Below, in pieces: positions 48,901-59,536 of a stretch of DNA of 64,000 nt. Made by a program: the position numbers and the translations under genes. The notes beneath the pieces are model-generated. The model saw nothing but the letters and a program-made list of their open reading frames with translations, ran no database searches and was not told the origin of the DNA. The stretch comes from Paroedura picta (lineage: Eukaryota; Chordata; Lepidosauria; Squamata; Gekkonidae): assembly GCF_049243985.1 (NCBI RefSeq), contig NC_135383.1:26632442-26696441 (forward strand). The letters are read 5' to 3'. Every line of letters starts with the position of its first letter. The stretch's first letter is position 1.

Positions 48901-51900
48901 TCCCCATTGGCTGCTCGGCCCTGGAAGGACACTCGGAGGGGCCAATCAGGAGCTGCGAGTTTTTATCCTGGACAGAGCCCGCCCTAACTCCTCCCCAACA
49001 GCCCTTACCCTTTTATTTAATCCGCTCTACAAGAGCGGTTTAAAGATGATTTGGCCGGTGTCCATTTTGACCATGTGTGTCTCACCACTGCGTTCTTTGT
49101 CGGACTGGTTTCATTTTCCACGGGCCAATCCTAGCATAATTGCTTTCTCCATTGAGTTGGATCGCATGATATGGCCAAAGTAAGTGAACCAGAGATCCGT
49201 GGTTTTGCCTACCAGTGATAGATCAGACCTTATGCACCGTAGTACTTCCTTGTTTGTAACTTTCGCATGTAGAGCAGCACATCTATCAGGAATGGGCATT
49301 TAAAGTCCTGAAGAAGAAACCTCTGGAAACAGTCTTTGAGATACACAAAGAACGCCGTTTAAGACTTCGTAGGTAGGAAGAGGCATCTCAGAAAGGCCCA
49401 CTCTTGAATATGTCTAAGGTTAAATTGCTTTTTAAAGAGTAGTGTTGTTTGATGATTATTTGACTCCATAAGTGTAGAAATATTATCAACATTCATTCAT
49501 TCACATACTGCCCTCCCCTTGCGGCTCAGGGCAGTTTATAGAAAACTTGGAGGTCATGATACAGGTAAAAACATGGCTCAGTAATAGCAGCAAGATAACA
49601 ATGGTAGTAACAGTAACATTTGGTAATAATATTTTTTCTTAATCAAAACATTAACAGCAACATTAACAATTAACTGAATCCCACAGGTTGGTCAGTCCAG
49701 GGTTGCCCTTTTGTTTGCTCCAAGGGCCCATGTGCATGAGGGGAGGGGTTCTGGGGGCCCAGTGCGTGTTGTAGTTTCTGTTGGATCTCAACCGAATCAA
49801 TGCAAGCAGGACCTGTCAGCTGAATCTCAGGAGCTGGAAGAGAAAAAACCAAGCTGACAATGGCTGTTGCTTCAAAAAGCTCTGTAATATTTATTCAAAG
49901 CTTGACAGAGTCAAAATGAGCCTCAGCTTTCTTTAGCCTGTTTTTCCTCAGCGAATCTGCAAATAATAAATCATATTTCAATGTATAGAAACTATTGTAC
50001 ATATCGCTATATATATGCACCCCATTACATGTAAAATATAAGATACTCATGCAGTCAATATACAAAGAAGAAATTCATTACATTCTTACCAAATAGATTT
50101 AATTGGGTGTGTATGCATTTGTTATTACAGGTAGAAAAATACTTTTTGAAACCAATTTGCGCTTGAATGATAAGCTTAATAATGATTCAGGTGGGCAAAT
50201 GTTATAATTTTTGTATTTTACTTTGTAATGACACATTTTGAATAATTACCATAATATAAATAGAGATATGTACAATAGTTTCTATACATTGAAATATGGT
50301 TTATTATTTGCAGAGTCACTGAGAAAGACATATCTTTGAATAATATTACAGAACTTTTTGAAGTGACAGCCATCATCAGCTTGGATCTCAACCCAATGCC
50401 TGGCAGAAGAGCTCCATTTGGCAGGCCTTGCAGAACTGGGGTAGCTCCAACAGGGCCCAGACTTCTTCTGGGAACTCGTTCCACCAGGTGGGGGCCAGGA
50501 AGGAGAATGACCCGACCCTGGTTGAGGCCAGAAGTGCTTCTTTGGGGCCGGGGATCACCAGTCGGTTGGAAGTGGCAGAGCATAACGCTTTTTGGGAGTT
50601 ATAGACAGCGAGGCAGTCCCTCAGGTATACTGGGCCCAGACTGCATATGGCCTTAAAGGTGATTACCGTGACCTTAAGTCTGATCCAAGATTGAAATGTG
50701 CTTCCTTGGGGCCAGGGATTACCAGCCATTTGGAGGGGGCGGAGCGTAGAGCTCTTTGTGGGGTATAGACAAAGAGGGTCACAGGCTTGTTTTGTAAATA
50801 AAAGGATTTGTGTATGCAGCATAGGTACCTGCCAAATAAACCTCTTCAGCTGATTATAAAAATATATAGTCACATATAGTGTGTAGAATCCTAAAGAATA
50901 AATCCAGGATTGTAAAAATACCTGCTGTCCCGAAGTCACACATCTGCACTCAAGGGTGGGCAGAGCTTCAGGGAAGCAACCATGACTGATCCAAGCCATA
51001 CAGACAACCAGTGAGTAAATCTGCAGAAAAGTTCCTCATCCTATTCCCCCTCCCCCCCGAAGTAATGAAAGACATTTTCATATAGGCAGGTAAAGGTATT
51101 CAGGCTGAGTTACCATTGAAGGTTAAATCCATAGAAAGTAGGGGGTTGAGCATGTCAGTTTTATACTGTAAATGTTTTTTTTTTAATGTACTATTGCTTG
51201 TCCTGATCATTGGGGATGAGACGGATAAAGGTTTTGAAACTGCTTAAATTCTACTGAAGACAATGGGATTTAAGCAGCCTAACTGTACAGGAAACACATT
51301 AAATCCTTTTGCCCCCTTCTCCAGACTTCCAATTTTCCAGTTCTTGATCCTACCTGGACAGCTCAGGAAGAAATGGCTCTGCTAGAAGCTGTGATGGATT
51401 GTGGCTTCGGAAACTGGTGAGAATTTAATGCCTGATTCATTGTTAAAATCCATATGGGGAATCTGTCTGTTTTCAGTGGGCATGCAACTAGAGTGACCAG
51501 CATTTACATATTTAACTCTCCCCCCTTCCATTCTAGGCAGGATGTAGCCAATCAGATGAGCACAAAGTCTAAAGAGGAGTGTGAGAAACACTACATGAAG
51601 CATTTCATCAACAACCCCCTTTTTGCCTCCACGTTGTTAAATCTGAAGCAGACAGAAGAGAACCAACTCACTGAGACGGCCATTCCATTTTATTGTAAGT
51701 GTCTAAGGTAGAGTTTTCTATTCTTTTACTCTGTGTCCCCCCAGAAGGCCTTCAAGGAATGACTAGGTGATGTAGACAGATTTACCTTGAAACAATAGGG
51801 ATATTCATGGTATTTGGCTAACAAAAAAGTTTTTTTAATCAGATTTTCTATAAGAATATTTACAATCACTCAGTGTATTGCAACATTAATAGATTAGTTT

Positions 51901-54900
51901 TTATAATAAATTATATCATCATTGCCTGAACTTTAAAAAATCTTACTGCAGTTTAGAACTGCAATACATGCTTACACAGGAGTAAGGCCCATTAAAACAA
52001 ATGAGTCTATTCTGAATAAACATGCATAGAATTAGGCTGCATGGTGGCATTCCTAATTATACTTACCACTGACCTCTTTGATTTACTTCTGAATAAGCCC
52101 AGTTTTCCAGCACAGTTTTTAGCACTTAAAAGACCTCCTCAGTTTATATGCGGGTAATTATTAACAGCCTGCCCCCAGCCAGCCAATCGCAACATTGCAT
52201 TTGCAACATGAGCTCTTTGCAAGTGAGCTAGTTAACCTTTGCCTTCTGCAAAGATCTTAAAAACTAAGCTCTTTGAAAGTGAGAGCTCAGACAACTGAGA
52301 GCACATGGAGAGAACTACTGGGGAGTGTTTCTGATAACCAGGTGAGGCTATTGTGCTGACTGGGTGAGGTGATTGCTGGGAGGATTAAAAAGGGCTGCTC
52401 CTCGCCAGAGGCGCGAGAGACAAAGGACTCTTGGCCTGTGGCTCTTAGCCTGGGGTTCTTGGCTGAGTAATTAGAATCAGTAGATTATATTTCCCTAGTA
52501 CTTGCACTGCCTAGAACTTACAATGGACCTCCAGGACACTCATCCCATCATCTGCAGTGAGTGTGACATGATTGCCTTCCTCCCAGAAGACAAGATGGGC
52601 TACATCTGCCCCAAGTGTAAGGTGGGAAGACTTTTGTAGGAAAGGATTAGGGGATTAGAAGACAGCATTATTATTCTGACCCAAAGTAAGAAAGGGGAGG
52701 AGTTCATAGACCAGAGCCGTGCAACTCGGAATAAAGAGGATACAACCAGTCCTGAAGAGGATAAGGAGATTGACCTCAGTACGGAGCCTCTGCAGACAGT
52801 TCGGGAAAAAAATGGCGTAGAGCGTGATGGTTCTCGGGGACTTTGGTGCGCCAGAATAGATTTCAGGCCCTTGCAGAGGAGGTGCAAGGGTCAACGAGGG
52901 AAGAGGTCCCAAAACAAACTCAAAGACAAAGGGAAGAGGCCACTGGGATAGAAGGAAATGGAGTTGAGAAGAAAAAAAAAAGAGAGTACTGGTAATTGGA
53001 GACTCCCTGCTAAGAGGAATGGATCGCCATGTGGCTGGGCCCGACCCCTAACCCGAGAGGTGTGTTGTTTGCCAGGGGCGAAAATTAAAGACGTTTCAGA
53101 ACGGATGCCCAAACTCCTCAAATCTACGGATCGCTACCCATTTGTGATGGTCCATGTGGGAACGAATGACATGTCCAGGAATATCATTGCTCCTATTAAA
53201 AAAGACTATCAAGATCTGGGGAGGAAGCTCAAGCAAATGGGGGCACAAGTGGTATTTTCTTCAATCTTGCCTGTCAAGGGAAGAAGAATGCGTCGGGAGA
53301 GGAAGATAATGGAGGTGAATCAGTGGCTGCGTAGTTGGTGCCGGCAGGAGAGATTTGGTTTTTGGGACCATGGGATAGGCTTTCTTGAAGAAGGCCTACT
53401 AGCACCTGATGGACTGCACTTATCTAAACTGGGGAATAATGTGTTTGGCAGGAACCTGGGGAGATTCATCAGGAGAGCTTTAAGGGGAAGGGGGAAGGAG
53501 ACGATCAACATGGGGAGTGTAAGGAAGGAGAACAATCGGAGGCAGCCCAACCGGCAAGGCCAGCTCATAGGGAACCAAAAGTAAAAGGATTCAGATGTCT
53601 TTATACTAACGGCCGAAGCATGGGCAATAAGAAGGAAGAGCTGGAACTTCTCATGCTGATGGAAAGGTATGATCTAGTAGGCATCACAGAAACATGGTGG
53701 AATGATTCTCATGACTGGAATGTAATGGTGGATGGATATGAACTGTTAAAAAAAACAGAATAGATCGAAGAGGTGGAGGAGTAGCACTGTATGTGAAAAA
53801 AGGGCTTACCTGTCAGGAAATTCTAGTGAAGGAGAGCATATCTACAGTGGAAAGAATCTGGGGATGCGAGGGGAAAACAAAGTGTGGTGGTCGGTGTCTG
53901 CTACCGACTGCCTGACCAACGAGAGGATGTGGATGCTGCACTTTGTGAGCAGCTTGAGAAAATATCCAAGCGGCAGGACCTTGTCATCATCGGTGAATTC
54001 AATTTCCCAGATGTGTGCTGGGAAATAAACTCTGCGAAGCGTCCTCAGTCATGCAACTTTCTGACCTGCCTGGCTGACAATTTCATTTATCAAATGGTAG
54101 ATGAACCCACAAGAGGTTCAGCCATACTGGACTTAATACTGACCAACAGGCAAGAGTTAGTGGATGAGGTGAAGGAGGTGGGGACCCTAGGGGGAAGTGA
54201 CCATGTCCTCATAGAATTCATTTTGAGATGGGGAGCCAAGGAAGCTTGTAGACAGACGCGGATGTTGGATTTTCATAGACCAAACTTTAATAAACTCAGA
54301 GATATGATGAGTGTCATACCATGGACGAGAATGGAAGGGAAGGGAACATGTGAAGGGTGGGCGCTACTCAAACAGGAGCTATTGCATGATCAATCAATGA
54401 CTATCCCAGATAGATGAAAACACTGCAGGAGCTCTAAGAAGCCTATTTGGATGAACAGAGAACTTCAAGAGGAACTAAGAAAAAAAGGAAAATGTTCAGG
54501 AAATGGAGGGAAGGACAGAGCTCTAAAGAAGAGTACCTACAGGTTGCTAGGCACTGTAGATCAATCATCAGAAAGGCCAAAGCTGAGAGTGAGCTAAGAT
54601 TGGCCAGGGAAGCCCATTGTAACAAGAAAAGATTTTTCAGTTATGTGAGGAGCAAACGTAAAGTAAAGGAGGCAATAGGCCCACTGTTGGGTGCGGATGG
54701 ACAAACTCTAACGGAAGATGCAGAGAAAGTAGAAAGGCTTAGTGCCTATTTTACATCTGTTTTTTCCCACAGGTCAAAGGGTTTAGGCACATCTAGAGAT
54801 GGCAGTAGCCAAAGGATAGTGTCTGGGTGGCAGGTTAACATGGATAGAGAGGTTGTTGAGAGGCATTTAGCTGCATTGGATGAGTTCAAATCCCCTGGGC

Positions 54901-57900
54901 CGGATGAAATGCACCCGAGAGTGCTCAAAGAACTTTCCAGAGAACTTGCACAGCGCTTGTCCATCATCTTCGGGACCTCTTTAAGGACTTGATATGTCCC
55001 GGAGGACTGGAAGAGAGCAAACGTTATTCTGATCTTCAAAAAAGGGAGGAAGGATGACCCGGGAAACTACAGACCAGTGAGTCTGACCTCTGTTGTGGGG
55101 AAGATAATGGAGCAGATATTAAAGGGAGTGATCTGCAAATATCTGGAGAACAATTTGGTGATCCAAGGAAGTCAGCATGGATTTGTCTCCAATAGGTCTT
55201 GTCAGACCAACCTGGTTTCCTTTTTTGACCAAGTAACAGGTTTGCTGGATGGTGGAAATTCGGTTGATGTCATTTACTTGGATTTTAGTAAAGCTTTTGA
55301 CAAGGTTCCCCATGATGTTCTGATGGATAAGTTGAAGGACTGCAATCTGGATTTTCAGATAGTCAGGTGGATAGGGCATTGGTTAGAGAACCGCACTCAA
55401 AGAGTTGTTGTCAATGGTGTTTCATCAGACTGGAGAGAGGTGAGTAGCGGGGTACCTCAGGGCTCAGGGCTCGGCCCGGTACTTTTTAACGTATTTATTA
55501 ATGATCTAGATGAGGGGGGTGGAGGGACTACTCATCAAGTTTGCAGATGACACCAAATTGGGAGGACTGGCAAATACTCCGGAAGATAGAGACAGAGTTC
55601 AACGAGATCTGAACACAATGGAAAAATGGGCAAATGAGAACATGATGCAATTTAATAAAGATAAGTGTAAGGTTCTGCATCTGGGTCAGAAAAATGAAAA
55701 GCATGCCTACTGGATGGGGGATACGCTTCTAGGTAACACTGTGTGTGAACGAGACCTTGGAGTACTTGTGGATTGTAAACTAAACATAAGCAGGCAGTGT
55801 GATGCAGCGGTAAAAAAGGCGAATGCCATTTTGGGCTGTATCAACAGGGGCATCACATCAAAATCACAAGATTTCATAGTCCCATTGTATATGGCACTGG
55901 TCAGGCCACACCTGAAGTACTGTGTGCAGTTCTGGAGGCCTTACGTCAAGAAGGATGTAGATAAAATTGAAAGGGTACAGAGGAGAGCGACGAAGATGAT
56001 CTGGGGCCAAGGGACCAAGCCCTATGAAGATAGGCTGAGGGACTTGGGAATGTTCAGCCTGGAGAAAAGGAGGTTGAGAGGGGACATGATAGCCCTCTTT
56101 AAGTATTTGAAAGGGCAAGATGCTGTTTCTGTTGGCTGCAGAGGAGAGGACACGCAGTAATGGGTTTAAACTTCAAGTACAACGATATAGGCTAGATATC
56201 AGGAAAAAAATGTTCACAGTCAGAGTAGTTCAGCAGTGGAATAGGCTGCCTAAGGAGGTGGTGAACTCCCCCTCACTGGCAGTCTTCAAGCAAAGGTTGG
56301 ATACACACTTTTCTTGGATGCTTTAGGATGCTTTGGGCTGATCCTGCGTTGAGCAGGGGGTTGGACTAGATGGCCTGTATGGCCCCTTCCAACTCTATGA
56401 TTCTATGATTCTAAGTGAGCTAATTGCTCCCAGCTAACCTTTGCCTTCTACAAATATCTTGAAAGCTAAGCCTACTCTGGCCGCTTGTAGGACATCAATA
56501 GTTTGACTGAGGGATTCTGATATTTCCCCCCTTCTTTTCCTAATTATTTTTGGTTTCAGGGGGTGCTTTGGGATTTCTTTCAGTGTTTCTTCTTTTATCT
56601 GAGGGGCAGCATTGTTTGCCTTTTCTTCTTGAGGTTGTGTTTCTTTTAAAATTTGATTTTTACAATTCTTTCCGTTTTCAGTTTTACAGTTCTTTCTTTC
56701 AGTGTTTTGTTCTGGGGGGCACTGTAGCCCCCAGTTTGGTAGCTGTTGTACTTGTTGTAGTAGGTTGCCAACTTTGGGTACTATTGGCCTGCTCTGGTTT
56801 GCTGGCTTCGGGGGGCACTGTTTGGTTCTCCTGCCAGAGCTGTTCTCACAGAGCAGTTCTGTCAGTGCTCTCTCAGGGTGTCTGGCATCAAGAGAGGAAG
56901 GGAAGGCAATTGCAAGTCACTTTGAGACTCCTTTGGTTAGTGAAAAGCGGGGTACAAAAACCAGCAGCTATTCATCCTCTTGACTTTTCTGTATTTGTTG
57001 GGAGGGAGGCTGGATGGGAGAGCCTGTGATGATTGAGCATTGATTAAGCACTTAGGCCACCCTGTAAATTTACCAATAGCCTGCTGCATTTCCCACCTTC
57101 GGCTTATATGCTAATCAATATGTTTGCCCAGATTTTGTGGTAAAATTAGGTTCCTTGGCTTATATGCAGGTTGGATTATATGCGAGTATATACGGTATGT
57201 TTAGGGTTGACTCGTGGTGGCGCCTGGGGAGTGTGAGGAGGGGAAGAACCTCAACAGAGTATAATCAGGGGTGCTGATCTTAGTCATCTGCAGTTCTCCA
57301 GACACCACCTGAAGGTTGGCAACCCTAAATATCAATGGAACAACAAAAAAGGGAACAAAGTAACCCAAACTGTATGCATAAGCTAGGAACCCGAAAGGTT
57401 GAGCAGCAGCAGAATATATTATTAACTATTGAAATGCAAATATTTATTTCAATACATGTGCACACATAACACCTTAAAACATCAACATATATCGCACACC
57501 ATTGCACAAATCCAAAGCATGTTGACCTATGGATAACTGACAAGAAACCAGAAAACCAAACACGTTTTGAGGTCTTTAGGTCTTCTTCCGTGGTCTAATA
57601 TTTAAATACTCTCATGTGATGTAATAATGGGGGCTGTAAGGTGGTAAACAACATGAAGAGGCTCCCACACTAATAAAATGTATCCAAATATATCCCTTGG
57701 AGCCCCCCAATTAGAATATTTGTTCTTCAAAGTGACACTGTTATTGAAGCCCTCAGCCTGAGTGTATTCTCATGTGTCTCATAGAATATGTGCACATGTA
57801 GTGAAATAAATATTTGCATTTTAATATTTAATACATATTATTAATATATATAAAACATATATATGCTACTGCTCAACCTTTCAGGTTCCCAACCATAAGT

Positions 57901-58193
57901 AGCAAACCAATACAATGTTTATTTTCTTCTGCAAGAATCACAGAATATTTTTGCAATTTCCTGTTTCCAAACTACTCATTTTTTAGAACAGCACTCAGCT
58001 TCCTAGTTACGTTTTCTTGCTTTCTTTAGGGTGCATTTAAAATGGCAGGTGCTTAAAACGACCTAAAATATGGTAGTGGGTTATTCTTGTTTTTTCTTTC
58101 CCAGCATCTGAAGATCCTCCCCGCCCCACCTTTGATTCTCTGCTCTCGAGAGATCTGGCTGGATACATGCCAGCAAGAGCAGACTTCATTGAG
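41798..58193 (+). CDS. TADA2A: TADA2A (ADA2a transcriptional adaptor), 5' half, runs past right edge
   Basis: Six exons are visible: 41798-41899 (ATG at 41875), 45568-45674, 47809-47868, 51325-51416, 51537-51694 and 58105-58193. They encode 177 residues in one frame with GT-AG joins. The order is a short N-terminus ([16 protein letters not shown]), a ZZ zinc finger (residues about 16-64, with CRGC, CAEC, CLQC and a late His pair), a SANT/Myb-like domain (about 70-122, with [13 protein letters not shown] and [10 protein letters not shown]), then [20 protein letters not shown]. This is nearly identical to vertebrate ADA2a as I recall it. ADA2a couples GCN5/PCAF to nucleosomes in ATAC-type complexes in the nucleus. 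The remaining exons (including the SWIRM domain) lie beyond the window; none is seen between 58194 and 64000. Confidence 0.95.
42482..42592. mobile_element. Short hAT-type MITE
   Basis: The 111-bp element, CAGTGGTCCGGAACC to CGGGGACCACTG, is flanked by the exact 8-bp repeat GGTTAGAT at 42474-42481 and 42593-42600. Confidence 0.95.
43057..43271 (+). mobile_element. hAT-type MITE, left part
   Basis: It begins CAGCCTTTCTCAACTTTTTT and continues ATTGAGAAACCCCTGAAAC. Its right half is displaced or lost beyond the MITE at 43272. Confidence 0.65.
43272..43646. mobile_element. hAT-type MITE
   Basis: CAGTGGTCCCCAACCCCCGG to GGTTGGGGACCGCTG, flanked by ATATATAT at 43264-43271 and 43647-43654. It is the same family as 19313-19678. 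The AT repeat target weakens the duplication as evidence, but the ends are clear. Confidence 0.88.
43668..43880. mobile_element. MITE with about 45-bp inverted ends
   Basis: GGCTTTGGCGTCTGAAGTGG at the left is mirrored by CCGCTTCGGATGCCAAAGC at the right. The centre is GC-rich. No clear target duplication was seen. Confidence 0.6.
45100..45135. repeat. (TTC)n microsatellite
   Basis: About 11 CTT units lie here, possibly the tail of a degraded SINE. Confidence 0.9.
45326..45376 (-). repeat. CR1 3' tip
   Basis: TAGAATCATAGAGTTGGAAG is followed by a short direct duplication of GAAGGGACCTCATGGGT. Confidence 0.6.
45568..45674 (+). CDS. TADA2A: TADA2A exon encoding first part of ZZ finger
   Basis: The split Asn codon (A at the end of the previous exon, AT here) restores [20 protein letters not shown] and then [16 protein letters not shown]. 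The CxxC pairs are zinc ligands of the ZZ domain. It ends in phase 0 at donor GTAAGC. Confidence 0.95.
45911..46100 (-). mobile_element. L2-like LINE 3' end with (ATT)n tail
   Basis: ATT repeats (45913-45962) are followed by CGATTTATTTCCTGCCACTC, the inverse of the GAGTGGCGGGCAATAAAT-type 3' end seen at 59440. It lies just past the second TADA2A coding exon. Confidence 0.65.
46367..46505. repeat. SINE/RTE-tail repeat
   Basis: GTTGTTGGTAGGTGCGAAGT, CCGACCCATTGTGACC and ATGGACAAAGATCCTCCAG form a widespread squamate repeat body. The tRNA-like head is not seen. Confidence 0.5.
46635..47240 (-). mobile_element. CR1 LINE 3' end
   Basis: The reversed CR1 tail (ATAGAATCATAGAATCACAG at the left) and ORF2 C-terminus ([20 protein letters not shown]) are present, 5'-truncated near AAAAAAGGTGAATGCC. 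Confidence 0.92.
47809..47868 (+). CDS. TADA2A: TADA2A 60-base exon, end of ZZ finger
   Basis: Twenty codons encode [20 protein letters not shown] between acceptor CTTTGTAG and donor GTAAAT, phase 0 to 0. It carries the last Cys and the His residues of the ZZ domain. A (TA)n run sits right before the acceptor, so the polypyrimidine tract is poor. Confidence 0.93.
48363..49046 (-). mobile_element. Helitron-like non-autonomous element
   Basis: On the minus strand the 3' end is a hairpin (GCCCGCTGAATTTAGCCTGC with AGCGGGC) then TTTATATCTAG before a host T. The 5' end begins TCTTTAAACCGCTC after a host A. This fits insertion between A and T with no duplication. An inner inverted repeat of about 45 bp lies at 48745-48865, and a GA-rich tract at 48420-48540. 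No Rep/helicase frame is present. Confidence 0.55.
49100..49310 (-). mobile_element. LINE ORF2 C-terminal relic (RTE/BovB-like)
   Basis: The reverse strand reads [20 protein letters not shown] and [11 protein letters not shown], matching the FGHxxR...EKxIMLGxxxGK pattern at the end of RTE-like ORF2 proteins. Confidence 0.55.
49487..50800 (-). mobile_element. L2-like LINE 3' region split by an insertion
   Basis: 49487-49797 is the reversed 3' UTR (same as 16530-16933) and 50381-50800 the reversed ORF2 end ([20 protein letters not shown] and [11 protein letters not shown]). A 583-bp insert separates them. Confidence 0.75.
49798..50380. mobile_element. Insert with 165-bp inverted arms and 17-bp flanking repeat
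   Basis: The flanks TTGGATCTCAACCGAAT (49781-49797) and TTGGATCTCAACCCAAT (50381-50397) match 16 of 17. Arms at 49850-50015 and 50215-50380 are complementary (both hold TTCAATGTATAGAAACTATT in opposite senses). The family is not recognised. Confidence 0.65.
51325..51416 (+). CDS. TADA2A: TADA2A exon, start of SANT domain
   Basis: It encodes [20 protein letters not shown] and [11 protein letters not shown], the first helix region of the SANT domain with its conserved tryptophan. The last codon is split TG|G across the intron. Confidence 0.95.
51537..51694 (+). CDS. TADA2A: TADA2A exon, end of SANT domain
   Basis: It encodes (W)[38 protein letters not shown] and [14 protein letters not shown]. 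The preceding intron is only 120 bases, the shortest in the window. The donor is GTAAGT. Confidence 0.95.
52222..56413 (+). mobile_element. Nearly full-length CR1 LINE with esterase-type ORF1
   Basis: ORF1 (about 52523-53584) has a C2C2 zinc-finger-like start ([18 protein letters not shown]) and an SGNH/GDSL esterase region: [22 protein letters not shown] and [11 protein letters not shown]2 (about 53585-56324) has endonuclease ([26 protein letters not shown]) and RT ([35 protein letters not shown]). The 3' end has ATTCTATGATTCT. Stops and frame changes break both ORFs: a TAG soon after the zinc motif, a shift between GDSL and GTND blocks, a TGA before [10 protein letters not shown] and others, about six in all. 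It lies in TADA2A intron between 51694 and 58105. Confidence 0.95.
56833..56965 (+). repeat. tRNA-derived SINE, 3' part
   Basis: TTCTCACAGAGCAGTTCTGT, GGGTGTCTGGC and TTTGAGACTCCTTTGGTTAG match the SINE body. The head is missing. Confidence 0.65.
57203..57326. mobile_element. Small DNA element with AGGGTTG termini
   Basis: TTTAGGGTTGACTCGTGG to GAAGGTTGGCAACCCTAAA has inverse ends and belongs to the family at 27523-27730. Confidence 0.55.
57370..57905. repeat. Inverted repeat, Penelope-terminus-like
   Basis: 57382-57470 (GAAAGGTTGAGCAGCAGC, ATGCAAATATTTATTTCAAT, ACATGTGCACA) is the inverse of about 57795-57895. The middle holds CACGTTTTGAGGTC and TTAGGTCTTCTTCCGTGG, the phrase often found next to Penelope-type termini. 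Confidence 0.55.
58105..58193 (+). CDS. TADA2A: TADA2A exon after SANT domain
   Basis: It encodes [20 protein letters not shown] and [10 protein letters not shown], in phase with the exon at 51537-51694, ending at donor GTAGGC. It is the last TADA2A exon seen; the next expected peptide (EFDNYAEWD in human) is absent up to 64000. Confidence 0.95.
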
Positions 58194-58823
58194 GTAGGCT
58201 ATCTCCGGAATGGTCTGTGCTTTCCCTCCTGGGAATAAATAGAAAGCCTTGGGGTTTCTGCATGCTGTATGGTCACTGACCTAAGTGCAGCTGGAAGGGG
58301 TTTTTTGTGTCATTATTCTAGTGCTCGTAAATACCTTTTCTGAAGATTTATGATGTGCACTGTGAATGTTCTAACATGGGTAAGTCTAAACTGGGAGAGC
58401 AGAATGGCTGAAGACACAGTAGGTGCACCAGAGAAAGTATTTGGGGCTGCTGGACTAGTACCATTGAACAGCTGGGCACAGCCATGGGAGAAAAACTTGC
58501 CAGCCCTGGGGCCAAATTTACTCCAGTGTTTGAATATGGGGTTCTCACAGGCCAAATCCTGGAGTAGCCGTTTCCCTCTTCAATATCCACTCTGGGAGTA
58601 GCTCTAGCCACTTACATTTAATTGCTCACTTGCCTCAATTCAAGTCCCCTTTGTTTTTTTAACCAAAAGGAAAAGTGAAATTGATACATGTAACTGATAC
58701 TTGATTGAATGAAGAAGTATTCAGAAGCCTAATGGCAAATTATAAAGGTTGAAAACTAGTAAAATAATGCAGAAAGCCAAATGCATCAGTGGCTCAGAAA
58801 TATAATTAGCACAATCACAGCAT
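58194..58823. other. TADA2A intron, no repeat recognised
   Basis: No exon of TADA2A and no named repeat was seen in this piece. Confidence 0.4.
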
Positions 58824-59030
58824 GAGAGCCAGCTTGGTATAGTGCGGCAGCCTCTAATCAGGAGAACCAGGGTTGATTCCCCAAACCTGTGTGACCTTAG
58901 GCCAATAACCGTTTTCTCAGAGCTCTCTTCACCTATCCTACTGGACAAGGTGTCTGTTGTGGTTGGAGGAAGGGTAAGCTGCTTTCAGACTCCTTCACAT
59001 AGTAAAATGAAAAAAAAAAACAGCTCTTCT
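58824..59030 (+). repeat. tRNA-derived SINE, deleted
   Basis: GAGAGCCAGCTTGGTATAGT and GGTTGATTCCCC are the head; the middle is shortened and the tail is poly-A instead of TTC. Confidence 0.75.
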
Positions 59031-59072
59031 GAGAACTAGCAAGATAACCAAATTAAACACTTGGAAGTGCGT

Positions 59073-59468
59073 CTGACCTCGACCAGGGCCAGGGCTTACT
59101 TGGTCCTGGCCCCAACCTGGTGGAATGAGCCCCCGGAAGAACTGAGGGCCCTGCCAGAACTTCCTCAGTTCCTCAGGGCCTGCAAGAGTGAGATCTTCCT
59201 TCAGGTATTTGATGGAGGCTGGGGCTATTGAGGCCCCTCCTTGGCACAGCTGGAACCTCAAGGTAACCCCACCACATCTCCCCCCTGAGGCACTGGTTGG
59301 AGAGGGTTCATCGAGCTATGGGAGGGGGTTGGGGGGTTAGAGTAGTTCTTCGCTGCCATGGAATCTAATGGTTGGGGGATTTGTGATTTTATTGTGGGGT
59401 TTTAATTGGTAATCTGCCACGAGCCAGCTAGTCTGGGAGTGGCGGGCAATAAATCAAATAATAATATT
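59073..59468 (+). mobile_element. L2-like LINE 3' end
   Basis: An ORF2 relic around GGCCCCAACCTGGTGGAATG and a 3' end GGGAGTGGCGGGCAATAAAT with ATAATAAT are present. Confidence 0.7.
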
Positions 59469-59536
59469 TTGAACATCCATAAACACACCCATAAAGCCAC
59501 CATATACCGAATCTGGCCATTGGTCCATCGAGGTCA

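Noticed and set aside
48343-48932. Overlapping 111-171 codon frames
   Set aside because: They lie in the GA-rich/CT-rich and CpG-rich interior of the Helitron-like element and are compositional.
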